64,000 bases of DNA from Streptomyces pristinaespiralis (GCF_001278075.1 NZ_CP011340.1:7003501-7067500), one strand, 5' to 3'; positions 30,285 through 46,894 are shown, counted from the first letter of the stretch. Notes: generated by a model not told the origin, from the letters alone. Program-made: numbers and translations.

Positions 30285-30458
30285 CCGGCTCCTGACCGGC
30301 TGTCCACGGGCGTCCGCCAGGTGGACCGGTGGCCGGGAGCGGGGCGCGGACATGGGAGGATCGAGGGAGGCGGGCCAGGGTCGCGCCTCCCCGGCCACTG
30401 CCGGGAGGTTCCCCGGGCCGCGCCGTCGCAGTTCCACGCGCGAGCATGAGGAGCACCG

Positions 30459-33683
<3,225 letters not shown>

Positions 33684-33850
33684 CGCGCCGCCGCGTCGAG
33701 CAGGGCACTTCGAGCCGCGCCCGGCCGTTGTCGCTACGGCGGCCGGGCCCGGTCGCACATCCGAGCGGCACCGGGAGGGTACCGTTCGGTAGCACGGCGG
33801 CCGCAGGCCGTCCGACAGAGCGTCAGTCGTACGAGACGGAGTGGCACCGG

Positions 33851-34735
33851 ATGCAGCACGCAGTGGGGGCTCCGCTGCCGCCGCCCCACGGACCGGGGCA
33901 GGGACCGACCGGATGGATACACGGCGCACAGCACCCGGGCCCCGGCCCGGGGCTTCCCGCGGGGCCGCCACCTCCGCCGCCCGCGGCGCCCGCCGGACCT
34001 CCGCCGCCACCCCCGCAGGGATCCCCTCCGGGGCACTCCGCGCCTCCCGGCTGGACCGGCCCGGCACCGCACGGTGCGCCGCAGCAGCCCTCCCGTGAGA
34101 CGACGGGCCACATCCAGCTCCCGCCCGGCGGGCCGGTCCCCATACCGGCGCCGCCCCCGGCGGACAGCGGTACCGGCACCGCGATGCTCGCCGTGCTGCT
34201 GATCGGCCCCGCCGGCGCGGGAAAGACCACGGTGGCGCGCCACTGGGCCAACACCCGCCGGGTGCCGACGGCGCACATCAGCCTCGACGACGTGCGCGAA
34301 TGGGTGTGCTCGGGCTTCGCGGACCCCCAGTCGGGCTGGAACGACAACTCGGAGGCCCAGTACCGCCTCGCCCGCCGCACCTGCGGCTTCGCCGCCCGCA
34401 ACTTCCTGGCGAACGGGATCTCCTGCATCCTCGACGACGCGGTCTTCCCCGACCGGCCGGCCGTCGGCCTCGGCGGCTGGAAGCGCCACGTCGGCCCCGG
34501 CCTGCTGCCCGTGGTGCTCCTGCCGGGCCTCGAGATCGTCCTCGAACGCAACGCGGAACGAAGCGGGAACCGGCGCCTGTCGGACGAGGAGGTCGCCGGC
34601 ATCCACGGCCGGATGGCCGGGTGGTACGGCTCGGGCCTGCCGATCATCGACAACTCGAAGTACGACGTGGAGACGACGGCGCGCGTCCTCGACGACGTGC
34701 TGGCCCGAGCGATCGCGAGCCCTCCGAGCTGGTAG
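33851..34735 (+). CDS. P-loop kinase-like ATPase with proline-rich N terminus
   Basis: This 294-residue protein has a first third made of Pro/Gly/His-rich disordered sequence (PPHGPGQGPTGWIHGAQHPG). A P-loop domain follows with Walker A LLIGPAGAGKTTVARHWANT, ISLDDVREWVCSGFADPQSG, ISCILDDAVFPDRP and LEIVLERNAERSGNRRLSDE. The arrangement resembles zeta-toxin/polynucleotide-kinase-like AAA_33 proteins that phosphorylate a small molecule or nucleic acid, but the substrate is unknown. The start is the ATG with GGAG about ten bases upstream; a longer in-frame opening at 33728 is less likely. Confidence 0.78.
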   Translation: MQHAVGAPLPPPHGPGQGPTGWIHGAQHPGPGPGLPAGPPPPPPAAPAGPPPPPPQGSPPGHSAPPGWTGPAPHGAPQQPSRETTGHIQLPPGGPVPIPAPPPADSGTGTAMLAVLLIGPAGAGKTTVARHWANTRRVPTAHISLDDVREWVCSGFADPQSGWNDNSEAQYRLARRTCGFAARNFLANGISCILDDAVFPDRPAVGLGGWKRHVGPGLLPVVLLPGLEIVLERNAERSGNRRLSDEEVAGIHGRMAGWYGSGLPIIDNSKYDVETTARVLDDVLARAIASPPSW

Positions 34736-35180
34736 ACGGGCCGCGCCTGCTCCCCACCCCGCCCCTTCCCGAACCGGGGCACGCCCCGGACCCCGTACGC
34801 CCTTCGGCCGTGCCGTCGTTGTCCCCCTACGTCCCGGCGGCCGTGGGACGTGCCCCCGCGGGCGGCCAAGGCATCCGACCTCGCCGGCGCCTGCGGTAGG
34901 GGGACCCAGGGGCAAAGCCCCGACCCCACCGCGCGGTCGGATGATGCCGGGCGACGCGGTGCCCGGGGGCCCGGGTGGAGTCCTGTGCGGTACCTCCGTC
35001 CGGGCGGAGCATGGCGCGGTGTCCTCGGCGCAGGGGGTGCTCGGCGTGGCATCCCGGTCCAGGCGGAGCGTGGCGCGGTACCTCGGTCCCGGCGGTTGCC
35101 GTCGCCGTGCCCCGGTTCGGGTGGCGTCCGGCGTGGTGCCCCGCTGCGGCCCCGGTCCGGGCGCGTTCGGTGCCGTGTCC

Positions 35181-35327
35181 CGGCCTGGGCGGAGCATGGC
35201 GCGGTACCTCGGTCCCGGCGGCCGACACCGTGCTCCGGTCCGCGTGGCGTCCGGTGCGGTGTCCCGGTCCGTGCGAAGCGCCGTACTCCCGTCCATGCGG
35301 AGCGCCGTGGGTGTCCTGGTCCGGCGG
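35181..35327 (+). repeat. 147-bp direct repeat, copy 1
   Basis: This copy matches 35365-35511 at 144 of 147 positions, with no gaps. Near-identity inside an otherwise degenerate array implies recent duplication or gene conversion. Confidence 0.88.
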
Positions 35328-35364
35328 GGGACCTCGGGTCCGGGCGGTGCCCCGCGCCGTACGC

Positions 35365-35511
35365 CGGCCTGGGCGGAGCATGGCGCGGTACTTCGGTCCC
35401 GGCGGCCGACACCGTGCTCCGGTCCGCGTGGCGTCCGGTGCGGTGTCCCGGTCCGGGCGAAGCGCCGTACTCCTGTCCATGCGGAGCGCCGTGGGTGTCC
35501 TGGTCCGGCGG
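35365..35511 (+). repeat. 147-bp direct repeat, copy 2
   Basis: This is the second copy of the 147-bp unit, 184 bases downstream of the first. The three differences are single substitutions. A shorter third copy beginning at 35558 keeps only the first 30-40 bases. Confidence 0.88.
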
Positions 35512-35801
35512 TGTCCGGCGTGGTACCTCGGTCCGGGCGGCGCTCCGCGCCGTACGCCGGCCTGGGCGGAGCATGGCGCGTTACCTCGGGCCGGGCGGTG
35601 TCCGGCCCGAGGTACCGGTCCACGTGGAGCGTTGCGCCCTGTCCGGGCGGACGGGGCGGTGCTCCGGTCCACGTGGTCCCGGTTTCTGAAGGGACGTGGG
35701 GGTGCCCGCGGCCGCCGGCCGCAAGGGGACGCGTTTCGTCGCGGGGACCCGCTCGGCCGTGTCACCGGGCCCGCGGCCCCCCGCGCTCGTACGCTCGAAG
35801 A

Positions 35802-36908
35802 ATGTCTGAGGTGTATGGGGTCCGTCGTGGCCGACTGCGGGATCGATGTGCCGCGACCGGCAGCGCGGCGGCCCTGATCTCCCGGCCCGCCAACGTCCGC
35901 TATCTCGCCGGAGGCGCACCGCCCGGCGCCGTGCTGCTTCTCGGACCGGCGGACGACGTGCTGGTCTGTCCCCGCAAGCCGACCGGCGATCCCGCCGACG
36001 GCCGGCCGGACGAGGGGCTGCGGCTCGTCGTGATGCAGACGCCGGCCGGTGACGCGGCGGTCGCCGCCACCGAGCTGGCGCGCACGGAGGGCGTCGAGTC
36101 GCTGGCGGTCGAGGAGCACCATCTGACGGTCGCCCGGCACCGCGCCCTCGGGTCGGTCGCGCCCCGGCTGCGTCTCGCCGATCTCGGGCTCGCCGTCGAG
36201 CAGCAGCGGATCGTCAAGGACGAGGACGAGATCGCCTGTCTGCGTATCGCGGCGGAGATCACCGACCAGGCGCTCGGTGAACTGCTCGAGTCCATCCTCG
36301 TGGGCCGCACCGAGCGGCATCTCGCGCTCGAGCTGGAGCGCCGTCTGGTCGACCACGGCGCCGACGGCCCCGCGTTCGCGACGTCCGTCGCCACCGGCCC
36401 CAACTCGGGACGAACGGGGCACCGGCCGGGTGACCGGCGGGTGGAGGAGGGTGATTTCCTCTCGGTCTGCCTCGGCGCGAACTACCGCGGATACCGTTGC
36501 GAGATCGGCCGCACCTTCGTGATCGGCACGACCCCGGCCGACTGGCAGATCGAGCTCTACGAGCTCGTCTTCGCCGCTCAGCGGGCCGGCCGGGAGGCTC
36601 TGCTCCCCGGTACCGCGTACCGCGACGTCGACCACGCGGCACGGCAGATCCTGGATGTCGCGGGCCACGGCGAGGAGCTCCCGCCGCGTACCGGGCACGG
36701 TGTCGGGCTCGAAATCGACGAGGACCCGCAGCTCGCCCCTGCGGCCATGGGTAAACTGGACGCTTGTGTGCCGGTCACCGTCGAACCGGGGGTCCACCTC
36801 CCGGGCCGGGGCGGAGTCCGGATCGATGACACGCTCGTCGTGCGCCAGGAGGCGGACGGCGGACCCGAGCTACTCACCATCACGACCAAGGAGCTGCTCG
36901 CGCTGTAG
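35802..36908 (+). CDS. M24 (aminopeptidase P/creatinase) fold protein with altered metal site
   Basis: This 368-residue protein has an N-terminal creatinase-type domain ([18 protein letters not shown]) and a C-terminal pita-bread domain ([56 protein letters not shown]). It would usually be called Xaa-Pro aminopeptidase or PepQ. By hand alignment, four of the five metal ligands are changed: Asp to Cys223 (LSVCLGANY), Asp to Glu234 (CEIGRTF), His to Pro295, and the last Glu to Asp342; Glu328 is kept. Such sites occur in metal-free relatives such as creatinase, so peptidase activity is doubtful. It sits just upstream of efp. The ATG has only a weak ribosome-binding site. Confidence 0.85.
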   Translation: MSEVYGVRRGRLRDRCAATGSAAALISRPANVRYLAGGAPPGAVLLLGPADDVLVCPRKPTGDPADGRPDEGLRLVVMQTPAGDAAVAATELARTEGVESLAVEEHHLTVARHRALGSVAPRLRLADLGLAVEQQRIVKDEDEIACLRIAAEITDQALGELLESILVGRTERHLALELERRLVDHGADGPAFATSVATGPNSGRTGHRPGDRRVEEGDFLSVCLGANYRGYRCEIGRTFVIGTTPADWQIELYELVFAAQRAGREALLPGTAYRDVDHAARQILDVAGHGEELPPRTGHGVGLEIDEDPQLAPAAMGKLDACVPVTVEPGVHLPGRGGVRIDDTLVVRQEADGGPELLTITTKELLAL

Positions 36909-36969
36909 CGAGCCGCGGTGCGAAAGACTTGGTCGTCCACCCAGCGTCAGTCCAGGAGATTCCGCAACC

Positions 36970-37536
36970 GTGGCTTCCACGAACGACCTCAAGAACGGCA
37001 TGGTGCTCAAGCTCGACGGAGGCCAGCTCTGGTCCGTCGTCGAGTTCCAGCACGTCAAGCCCGGCAAGGGCCCGGCCTTCGTGCGCACCAAGCTCAAGAA
37101 CGTGCTCTCCGGCAAGGTCGTCGACAAGACCTTCAACGCCGGCGTGAAGGTCGAGACGGCCACCGTCGACCGCCGCGACATGCAGTTCTCTTACATGGAC
37201 GGCGAGTACTTCGTCTTCATGGACATGCAGACCTATGACCAGCTGATGGTCGACCGCAAGCAGGTCGGCGACGCCGCGAACTTCCTCATCGAGGGCTTCA
37301 CCGCCAGCGTCGCGCAGCACGAGGGCGAGGTGCTCTACGTGGAGCTCCCGGCCGCCGTCGAGCTGACCGTCCAGCACACCGAGCCGGGCGTGCAGGGCGA
37401 CCGCTCCACCGGTGGCTCCAAGCCCGCCACCCTGGAGACCGGCTACGAGATCCAGGTCCCGCTCTTCATCACCACTGGTGAGAAGATCAAGGTCGACACC
37501 CGCTCGGGCGACTACCTCGGCCGGGTGAACAGCTAA
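36970..37536 (+). CDS. efp: Elongation factor P (PGKGP loop type)
   Basis: EF-P rescues ribosomes stalled on polyproline. The 188-residue protein has the three beta-barrel domains ([60 protein letters not shown]). The tip loop is [11 protein letters not shown] with Lys33. The PGKGP form belongs to an actinobacterial subfamily reported to work with an unmodified lysine, so no EpmA/B or rhamnose modification is expected. GTG start. nusB begins two bases after its stop. Confidence 0.96.
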   Translation: MASTNDLKNGMVLKLDGGQLWSVVEFQHVKPGKGPAFVRTKLKNVLSGKVVDKTFNAGVKVETATVDRRDMQFSYMDGEYFVFMDMQTYDQLMVDRKQVGDAANFLIEGFTASVAQHEGEVLYVELPAAVELTVQHTEPGVQGDRSTGGSKPATLETGYEIQVPLFITTGEKIKVDTRSGDYLGRVNS

Positions 37537-37538
37537 CC

Positions 37539-37967
37539 GTGGCTGCCCGTAACAAGGCCCGCAAGCGCGCCTTCCAGATCCTCTTCGAGGCCGACCAGCG
37601 CGGGGCGACCGTGCACACGGTCCTCGCGGACTGGGTCCGGCACGCCCGTACCGACGAGCGGCAGCCGCCGGTCGCCGAGTACACGATGGACCTCGTCGAG
37701 GGGTACGCGGAGCACGCGGACCGCATCGACGAGCTCATCGCTACCTACGCCGTCGGCTGGACCATCGACCGTATGCCGGTCGTGGACCGCAACATCCTCC
37801 GGCTCGGCGCGTACGAGCTGGTCTGGAAGGACGAGACCCCCGACGCGGTGGTGATCGACGAGGCGGTGCAGCTCGCCAAGGAGTTCTCCACGGACGAGTC
37901 ACCGGCCTTCGTGAACGGCCTGCTGGGCCGTTTCAAGGACCTCAAGCCGAGCCTGCGCCGCGACTGA
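37539..37967 (+). CDS. nusB: Transcription antitermination factor NusB
   Basis: NusB with S10 forms the antitermination complex on rRNA operons. The 142-residue all-helical protein has the N-terminal ARNKARKRAFQILFEADQRG and the C-terminal DRNILRLGAYELVWKDETPD, VVIDEAVQLAKEFSTDESPA and FVNGLLGRF. GTG start, coupled to efp. A strong terminator follows. Confidence 0.96.
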   Translation: MAARNKARKRAFQILFEADQRGATVHTVLADWVRHARTDERQPPVAEYTMDLVEGYAEHADRIDELIATYAVGWTIDRMPVVDRNILRLGAYELVWKDETPDAVVIDEAVQLAKEFSTDESPAFVNGLLGRFKDLKPSLRRD

Positions 37968-37987
37968 TCCGCGGCCCGGCCGGTTTC

Positions 37988-38040
37988 ACCAGGCCCGGGG
38001 CGGAAGACGAGAGTCTTCCGCCCCGGGCCTGGTGTTTTCC
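37988..38040 (+). terminator. Strong intrinsic terminator after efp-nusB
   Basis: A perfect 21-bp stem (37988-38008 and 38013-38033) with a GAGA loop is followed at once by GTTTTCC, 20 bases after the nusB stop. Confidence 0.92.
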
Positions 38041-38136
38041 GTCGTGGCCGGCCGAGGGGCCGTGAGCACCGGCGCTGTCGGTCCGCGCCCGTCGAGCCGG
38101 CGGGGGAGCGGCCCCGGTCGGTGCCCGGGACCGGGA

Positions 38137-38191
38137 ACGCCGGAGGGCGGGGCCGGTGGAATCCGGCCCCGCCCTCCGGCGTGACGTTTTT
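38137..38191 (+). terminator. Second intrinsic terminator, facing bldD
   Basis: A perfect 20-bp stem (38137-38156 and 38163-38182) with a 6-base loop is followed by GACGTTTTTT on the plus strand. It backs up the nusB terminator and would protect the convergent bldD gene from read-through. On the minus strand there is no T run after the stem. Confidence 0.85.
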
Positions 38192-38215
38192 TCAAGAGTG
38201 CGGGCAGAGCGGGGA

Positions 38216-38716
38216 TCAGCTCTCCTCGTGCGCCACCGCACGGCGCGCGTCGGCGTCCAGCACGCCCCAGCTGATGAGCTGCTCGGTCAGGACCGACGGC
38301 GACTGGTCGTAGATCACGGCCAGGGTGCGCAGGTCGTCCTGGCGGATCGACAGCACCTTGCCGTTGTAGTCGCCACGCTGCGACTGGATCGTCGCCGCGT
38401 ACCGCTGGAGGGGGCCGGCCTTCTCCTGGGGGACGTGCGCCAGGCGCTCCAGGTCAAGGACGAGCTTCGGCGGCGGCTCCGCGGCGCCGCCGGGCGTGGT
38501 GCCGGGCAGCAGTTCCTGCACCGGGACGCCGTAGAAGTCCGCCAGCTCGGCGAGGCGCTGCACCGTGACGGCACGGTCGCCGCGCTCGTAGGAACCCACG
38601 ACAACGGCCTTCCAGCGGCCCTGGGACTTCTCCTCGACGCCGTGGAGGGAGAGCCCCTGCTGGGTGCGGATGGCGCGGAGCTTGGCCCCGAGCTGTTTTG
38701 CGTATTCGCTGGACAT
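38216..38716 (-). CDS. bldD: Developmental master regulator BldD
   Basis: BldD represses sporulation genes during vegetative growth when dimerised by tetrameric c-di-GMP. The 166-residue protein begins MSSEYAKQLGAKLRAIRTQQ and has an N-terminal helix-turn-helix (VEEKSQGRWKAVVVGSYERG). The C-terminal c-di-GMP domain carries the diagnostic RGD (114-116), an eight-residue gap and RQDD (125-128). It matches my memory of streptomycete BldD nearly end to end. Transcribed toward efp-nusB and divergent from pyrR. A palindrome in its upstream region could be its own operator. Confidence 0.97.
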   Translation of the reverse strand: MSSEYAKQLGAKLRAIRTQQGLSLHGVEEKSQGRWKAVVVGSYERGDRAVTVQRLAELADFYGVPVQELLPGTTPGGAAEPPPKLVLDLERLAHVPQEKAGPLQRYAATIQSQRGDYNGKVLSIRQDDLRTLAVIYDQSPSVLTEQLISWGVLDADARRAVAHEES

Positions 38717-38767
38717 ATAGCTCCCCGGACGCAGTGACGACGTGCGGCTCCGCCGCGTGGCTGGTAA

Positions 38768-38778
38768 CTCACTGTGAG
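38768..38778. promoter_or_regulatory. Candidate BldD operator upstream of bldD
   Basis: CTCACTGTGAG is a perfect 5-1-5 palindrome located about 52 bases upstream of the bldD ATG. It resembles the inverted AGTGA/TCAC half-sites of published BldD boxes, and bldD is known to be autoregulated. Confidence 0.45.
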
Positions 38779-38914
38779 GTTACGCAGCGTTACTTGGATG
38801 AGTCAAGCCGAATGGGTCCGGACCGGTTCCGGCCGGCGGCCGGGGGACCCGGATCAGTGCATCCATCAAGCCCTGGTAACGTTGAGCGCGCAATTCCGAC
38901 GTCCTTTAAGGTCC

Positions 38915-39526
<612 letters not shown>

Positions 39527-39615
39527 CACCCCCGTACGACCACCCCTTCGTACGGCGTGCCCTTCCGTGCGCCCGCATGCCTCGCAAACCTCCACAGACC
39601 TGGAGAAACCCTCCG

Positions 39616-40599
39616 ATGATGCGTCACCTCATCTCGGCCGCCGACCTCACCCGCGACGAAGCCGTCCTCATCCTCGACACCGCGGAGGAGATGGCCCGGG
39701 TCGCCGACCGGCCGATCAAGAAGCTTCCCGCCCTGCGCGGCCGTACCGTCTGCAACCTCTTCTTCGAGGACTCCACCCGCACCCGGATCTCCTTCGAGGC
39801 GGCCGAGAAGCGCCTCTCCGCCGACGTCATCAACTTCGCGGCCAAGGGCTCGTCCGTCTCCAAGGGCGAGTCGCTGAAGGACACCGCCCAGACCCTGGAG
39901 GCGATGGGCGTCGACGCCGTCGTCATCCGGCACGGCGCGTCCGGCGCCCCCTACCGTCTCGCCAACTCCGGCTGGATCGACGCCCCCGTCATCAACGCCG
40001 GCGACGGGACCCACCAGCACCCGACCCAGGCCCTGCTGGACGCCTTCACCATGCGCCGCCGCCTCGTCGGCAGGGACGCCGGGCTCGGGCAGGACCTGGC
40101 GGGCCGGCGCATCACGATCGTGGGCGACGTGCTGCACAGCCGGGTCGCCCGCTCCAACGTGGACCTGCTGCACACCCTCGGCGCCGAGGTCACCCTCGTC
40201 GCCCCGCCGACCCTGGTACCGGTCGGCGTGGAGACCTGGCCCTGCGAGGTCTCCTACGACCTGGACTCGACCCTGACCAAGTCCGACGCCGTGATGATGC
40301 TGCGGGTGCAGCGCGAGCGGATGAACGCCGCGTTCTTCCCCACCGAGCGCGAGTACTCCCGGCGCTACGGCCTGGACGGCGAGCGGATGGCACGGATGCC
40401 GGAGCACGCGGTCGTCATGCACCCCGGGCCGATGGTCCGCGGTATGGAGATCACCGCCGAGGTCGCCGACTCGCCCCGCTGCACCGTCATCGAGCAGGTC
40501 GCCAACGGCGTGTCGATCCGCATGGCGGTGCTGTACCTGCTGCTCGGCGGCAACGAGTCCGACGCCCCCACCACGAACACCCGTACCGAGGAGAAGTAA
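39616..40599 (+). CDS. pyrB: Aspartate carbamoyltransferase catalytic subunit
   Basis: It forms N-carbamoyl-aspartate. The 327-residue protein has the carbamoyl-phosphate motif [53 protein letters not shown] and [12 protein letters not shown]. The ATG at 39616 ([11 protein letters not shown]) with GGAG ten bases upstream is chosen. The next codon is also ATG. No pyrI regulatory-chain gene is present; feedback is probably through PyrR and CarAB. Confidence 0.96.
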   Translation: MMRHLISAADLTRDEAVLILDTAEEMARVADRPIKKLPALRGRTVCNLFFEDSTRTRISFEAAEKRLSADVINFAAKGSSVSKGESLKDTAQTLEAMGVDAVVIRHGASGAPYRLANSGWIDAPVINAGDGTHQHPTQALLDAFTMRRRLVGRDAGLGQDLAGRRITIVGDVLHSRVARSNVDLLHTLGAEVTLVAPPTLVPVGVETWPCEVSYDLDSTLTKSDAVMMLRVQRERMNAAFFPTEREYSRRYGLDGERMARMPEHAVVMHPGPMVRGMEITAEVADSPRCTVIEQVANGVSIRMAVLYLLLGGNESDAPTTNTRTEEK

Positions 40600-40603
40600 G
40601 ACC

Positions 40604-41890
40604 ATGAGCAAGACCCTGATCCGCGGTGCGAAGGTACTCGGCGGCGAGCCCCAGGACGTACTGATCGACGGCGCGACCGTCGAGCGCGTCGGCACCGGCA
40701 TCGAGGCCGGGGACGCGACCGTGATCGAGGCCCACGGGCAGATCCTGCTGCCGGGCCTGGTCGACCTGCACACCCACCTGCGCGAGCCGGGCCGTGAGGA
40801 CTCCGAGACGGTCCTCACCGGCACCCGCGCGGCCGCGAGCGGCGGCTACACGGCCGTGTTCGCCATGGCCAACACCTTCCCGGTCGCCGACACCGCCGGC
40901 GTGGTGGAGCAGGTCTACCGGCTCGGCAAGGAGTCCGGCTACTGCGACGTCCAGCCCATCGGCGCGGTCACCGTCGGCCTCGAGGGCAAGAAGCTCGCCG
41001 AGCTCGGCGCCATGCACGAGTCCGCGGCCGGCGTCACCGTCTTCTCCGACGACGGCAAGTGCGTCGACGACGCCGTGATGATGCGGCGCGCCCTGGAGTA
41101 CGTGAAGGCCTTCGGCGGCGTCATCGCCCAGCACGCCCAGGAGCCGCGCCTCACCGAGGGCGCCCAGATGAACGAGGGCATCGTCTCCGCGGAGCTCGGG
41201 CTCGGCGGCTGGCCGGCCGTCGCGGAGGAGTCGATCATCGCCCGTGACGTCCTGCTCGCCGAGCACGTCGGCTCCCGTGTCCACATCTGCCACCTGTCGA
41301 CCGCCGGCTCCGTCGAGATCGTCCGCTGGGCCAAGTCCCGCGGCATCGACGTCACCGCCGAGGTCACCCCGCACCACCTGCTGCTGACCGACGAGCTGGT
41401 CCGCTCGTACAACCCGGTCTACAAGGTCAACCCGCCGCTGCGCACCGAGCGCGACGTCATGGCGCTGCGCGAGGCGCTGGCGGACGGCACGATCGACATC
41501 GTCGCCACCGACCACGCCCCGCACCCGCACGAGGACAAGGACTGCGAGTGGGCCGCCGCCGCCATGGGCATGGTGGGCCTGGAGACCGCGCTGTCCGTCG
41601 TCCAGCAGACGATGGTCGAGACGGGACTGCTCGACTGGGCGGGCGTCGCCGACCGGATGTCCTTCAAGCCCGCCGTCATCGGCGGGGCCAAGGGCCACGG
41701 ACGGCCCGTCTCGGCTGGTGAGCCCGCGAACCTCACCCTGGTGGATCCGGCATACCGTGGAGCGGTGGACCCCGCGGGCTTCGCCTCCCGCAGCCGCAAC
41801 ACCCCCTACGAGGGCCGTGAGCTGCCGGGACGCGTCACGCACACCTTCCTGCGGGGCCGGGCAACGGTTGTGGACGGGAAGCTGGCGTGA
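40604..41890 (+). CDS. pyrC: Dihydroorotase
   Basis: It cyclises carbamoyl-aspartate to dihydroorotate. The 428-residue amidohydrolase has metal ligands in LVDLHTHLREPG, HLSTAGSVEIVRWAK and ATDHAPHPHEDKDCEW, so it is a class I PyrC with an intact active site (not a PyrX-type pseudoenzyme). It starts four bases after pyrB, and its stop overlaps the next gene (GTGA). Confidence 0.96.
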   Translation: MSKTLIRGAKVLGGEPQDVLIDGATVERVGTGIEAGDATVIEAHGQILLPGLVDLHTHLREPGREDSETVLTGTRAAASGGYTAVFAMANTFPVADTAGVVEQVYRLGKESGYCDVQPIGAVTVGLEGKKLAELGAMHESAAGVTVFSDDGKCVDDAVMMRRALEYVKAFGGVIAQHAQEPRLTEGAQMNEGIVSAELGLGGWPAVAEESIIARDVLLAEHVGSRVHICHLSTAGSVEIVRWAKSRGIDVTAEVTPHHLLLTDELVRSYNPVYKVNPPLRTERDVMALREALADGTIDIVATDHAPHPHEDKDCEWAAAAMGMVGLETALSVVQQTMVETGLLDWAGVADRMSFKPAVIGGAKGHGRPVSAGEPANLTLVDPAYRGAVDPAGFASRSRNTPYEGRELPGRVTHTFLRGRATVVDGKLA

Positions 41891-42453
41891 CACCTGCACT
41901 GATGATTCTGGCCGCCGAGCAGAAGTCGGCGGAGGTGACGGACTGGGCCGCGCGCATCGGCTGGGTCGTCGGACTGCTGGCCTTCGTCGCCTTCGTCTAC
42001 TGGCTGATGCGCCAGGGATGGAAGTGGCGCGGCAGCCTCCAGTCGGACCTGCCCGAGCTGCCCGGCGTGCCCGCGGAGCCGGGTGACACCAAACTGGCCA
42101 TGACCGGCCGCTACCACGGGTCCACGACCGCCGGGCAGTGGCTCGACCGGATCGTCGCCCACGGGCTCGGCACCCGCAGCCGCGTCGAGCTCACGCTCAC
42201 CGATTCGGGACTGGCCGTGGTGCGTCCCGGTGCGCAGGACTTCTTCGTACCGGTGGGGGCGCTGCGCGAGGCCCGGCTCGACAAGGGCATCGCCGGCAAG
42301 GTCCTCGCGGAGGGCGGTCTGCTGATCGTCACCTGGGCGCACGGCGACAAGCTGATCGACTCGGGTTTCCGCTCCGACCACGCGGCCGGGCAGAGCGAAT
42401 GGGTCGACACCCTGAACGACATGATCAAGACGACGGAAGGCACCGCACGATGA
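41887..42453 (+). CDS. PH-like-domain membrane protein embedded in the pyr operon
   Basis: This 188-residue protein has one N-terminal transmembrane helix ([20 protein letters not shown]), then a soluble domain with beta-rich PH-like character ([60 protein letters not shown]). A gene of this kind lies at the same place in many actinobacterial pyr operons, but no enzymatic role is known. It overlaps both pyrC (GTGA) and carA (ATGA), so it is translated with them. It may place or sense pathway enzymes at the membrane; this is inference only. Confidence 0.85.
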   Translation: MTPALMILAAEQKSAEVTDWAARIGWVVGLLAFVAFVYWLMRQGWKWRGSLQSDLPELPGVPAEPGDTKLAMTGRYHGSTTAGQWLDRIVAHGLGTRSRVELTLTDSGLAVVRPGAQDFFVPVGALREARLDKGIAGKVLAEGGLLIVTWAHGDKLIDSGFRSDHAAGQSEWVDTLNDMIKTTEGTAR

Positions 42454-43578
42454 CGACCTCCACCCGGGGAGCCGCCGCCGCTCCCGCCGTACTCGTCCTG
42501 GAGGACGGCCGCACCTTCCGCGGCCGTGCTTACGGGGCCGTGGGGGAGACCTTCGGCGAGGCGGTGTTCAACACCGGCATGACGGGCTACCAGGAGACGC
42601 TGACGGACCCGTCGTACCACCGCCAGGTCGTGGTCATGACCGCGCCGCACGTCGGCAACACCGGCGTCAACGACGAGGACGACGAGTCCAAGAAGATCTG
42701 GGTCGCCGGCTACGTCGTGCGCGACCCCGCCCGTATCCCCTCGAACTGGCGCTCCCGCCGCACCCTCGACGACGAACTGGAGTCCCAGGGCGTCGTCGGC
42801 ATCAGCGGCATCGACACCCGCGCCCTCACCCGCCACCTGCGTGAGCGCGGCGCGATGCGCGTCGGCATCTTCTCAGGTGACGCCCTCGCGGACGAGGCGA
42901 CGCTGCTCGCCCGGGTCCTCGAGGCGCCCGAGATGAAGGGCGCCGACCTGTCCGCGGAGGTCGCCACCACAGAGGCGTACGTCGTCCCGGCGATCGGCGA
43001 GAAGAAGTTCACCGTCGCCGCGCTCGATCTGGGCATCAAGGGCATGACGCCGCACCGCATGGCGGAGCGCGGCATAGAGGTCCACGTCCTGCCCGGCACG
43101 GCCACCGCGGAGGAGGTCTACTCCGTCGCGCCCGACGGTGTCTTCCTCTCCAACGGCCCCGGCGACCCGGCCACCGCCGACCTGACCGTCATCCGGGCGG
43201 TCCTGGAGCGCGGGACGCCGCTGTTCGGCATCTGTTTCGGCAACCAGCTCCTCGGCCGCGCGCTCGGCTTCGGCACCTACAAGCTGAAGTACGGCCACCG
43301 CGGCATCAACCAGCCCGTGCAGGACCGCACGACCGGCAAGGTCGAGGTCACCGCGCACAACCACGGATTCGCCGTCGAGGCCCCCCTCGACAAGGTGTCC
43401 GACACCCCCTACGGCCGTGCCGAGGTCTCCCACGTCTGCCTCAACGACAACGTGGTGGAGGGCCTCCAGCTGCTCGACCAGCCGGCCTTCAGCGTCCAGT
43501 ACCACCCCGAAGCGGCCGCCGGCCCGCACGACGCCGCGTACCTCTTCGACCGCTTCGTAGCCCTGATGGAGGCCGAGC

Positions 43579-43586
<8 letters not shown>
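42450..43586 (+). CDS. carA: Carbamoyl phosphate synthase small (glutaminase) subunit
   Basis: It supplies ammonia from glutamine to CarB. The 378-residue protein has the N-terminal domain [20 protein letters not shown] and a class I glutamine amidotransferase domain with the catalytic Cys in [15 protein letters not shown] and the His/Glu pair in [14 protein letters not shown]. The start overlaps the preceding gene by four bases, and the end overlaps carB by eight. Confidence 0.97.
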
Positions 43587-46887
<3,301 letters not shown>

Positions 46888-46894
46888 CAACGAC

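Larger units (their letters stand above)
34980..35700. repeat. Degenerate GC-rich repeat array between the P-loop gene and the M24 gene
   Basis: The gap from 34736 to 35801 has no convincing gene. Most of it is built from mutually similar blocks around the core GGCGGAGCATGGCGCGGTAC, seen near 35003, 35061, 35189, 35373 and 35566, interspersed with CGGTCC/GGTCCG elements. Long open frames cross it on both strands, but they arise from the extreme GC content: repeat copies are offset by 184 and 193 bases, not multiples of three, so they read in different frames. Confidence 0.75.

Noticed and set aside
33734..35623. Long minus-strand frame with repeated HADRSTVSAAGTEVPRHAPP-type peptides
   Set aside because: The peptide repeats come from the nucleotide repeat array. 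The DNA copies are offset by non-multiples of three, and the frame also runs antisense through the P-loop gene.
34980..35700. CRISPR array
   Set aside because: Repeats are long, unequal and irregularly spaced, without short conserved repeats and unique spacers, and no cas gene is nearby.
34941..35801. Long N-terminal extension of the M24 gene in the same frame
   Set aside because: The extension consists of the repeat array. The family match begins within about 20 residues of the ATG at 35802.
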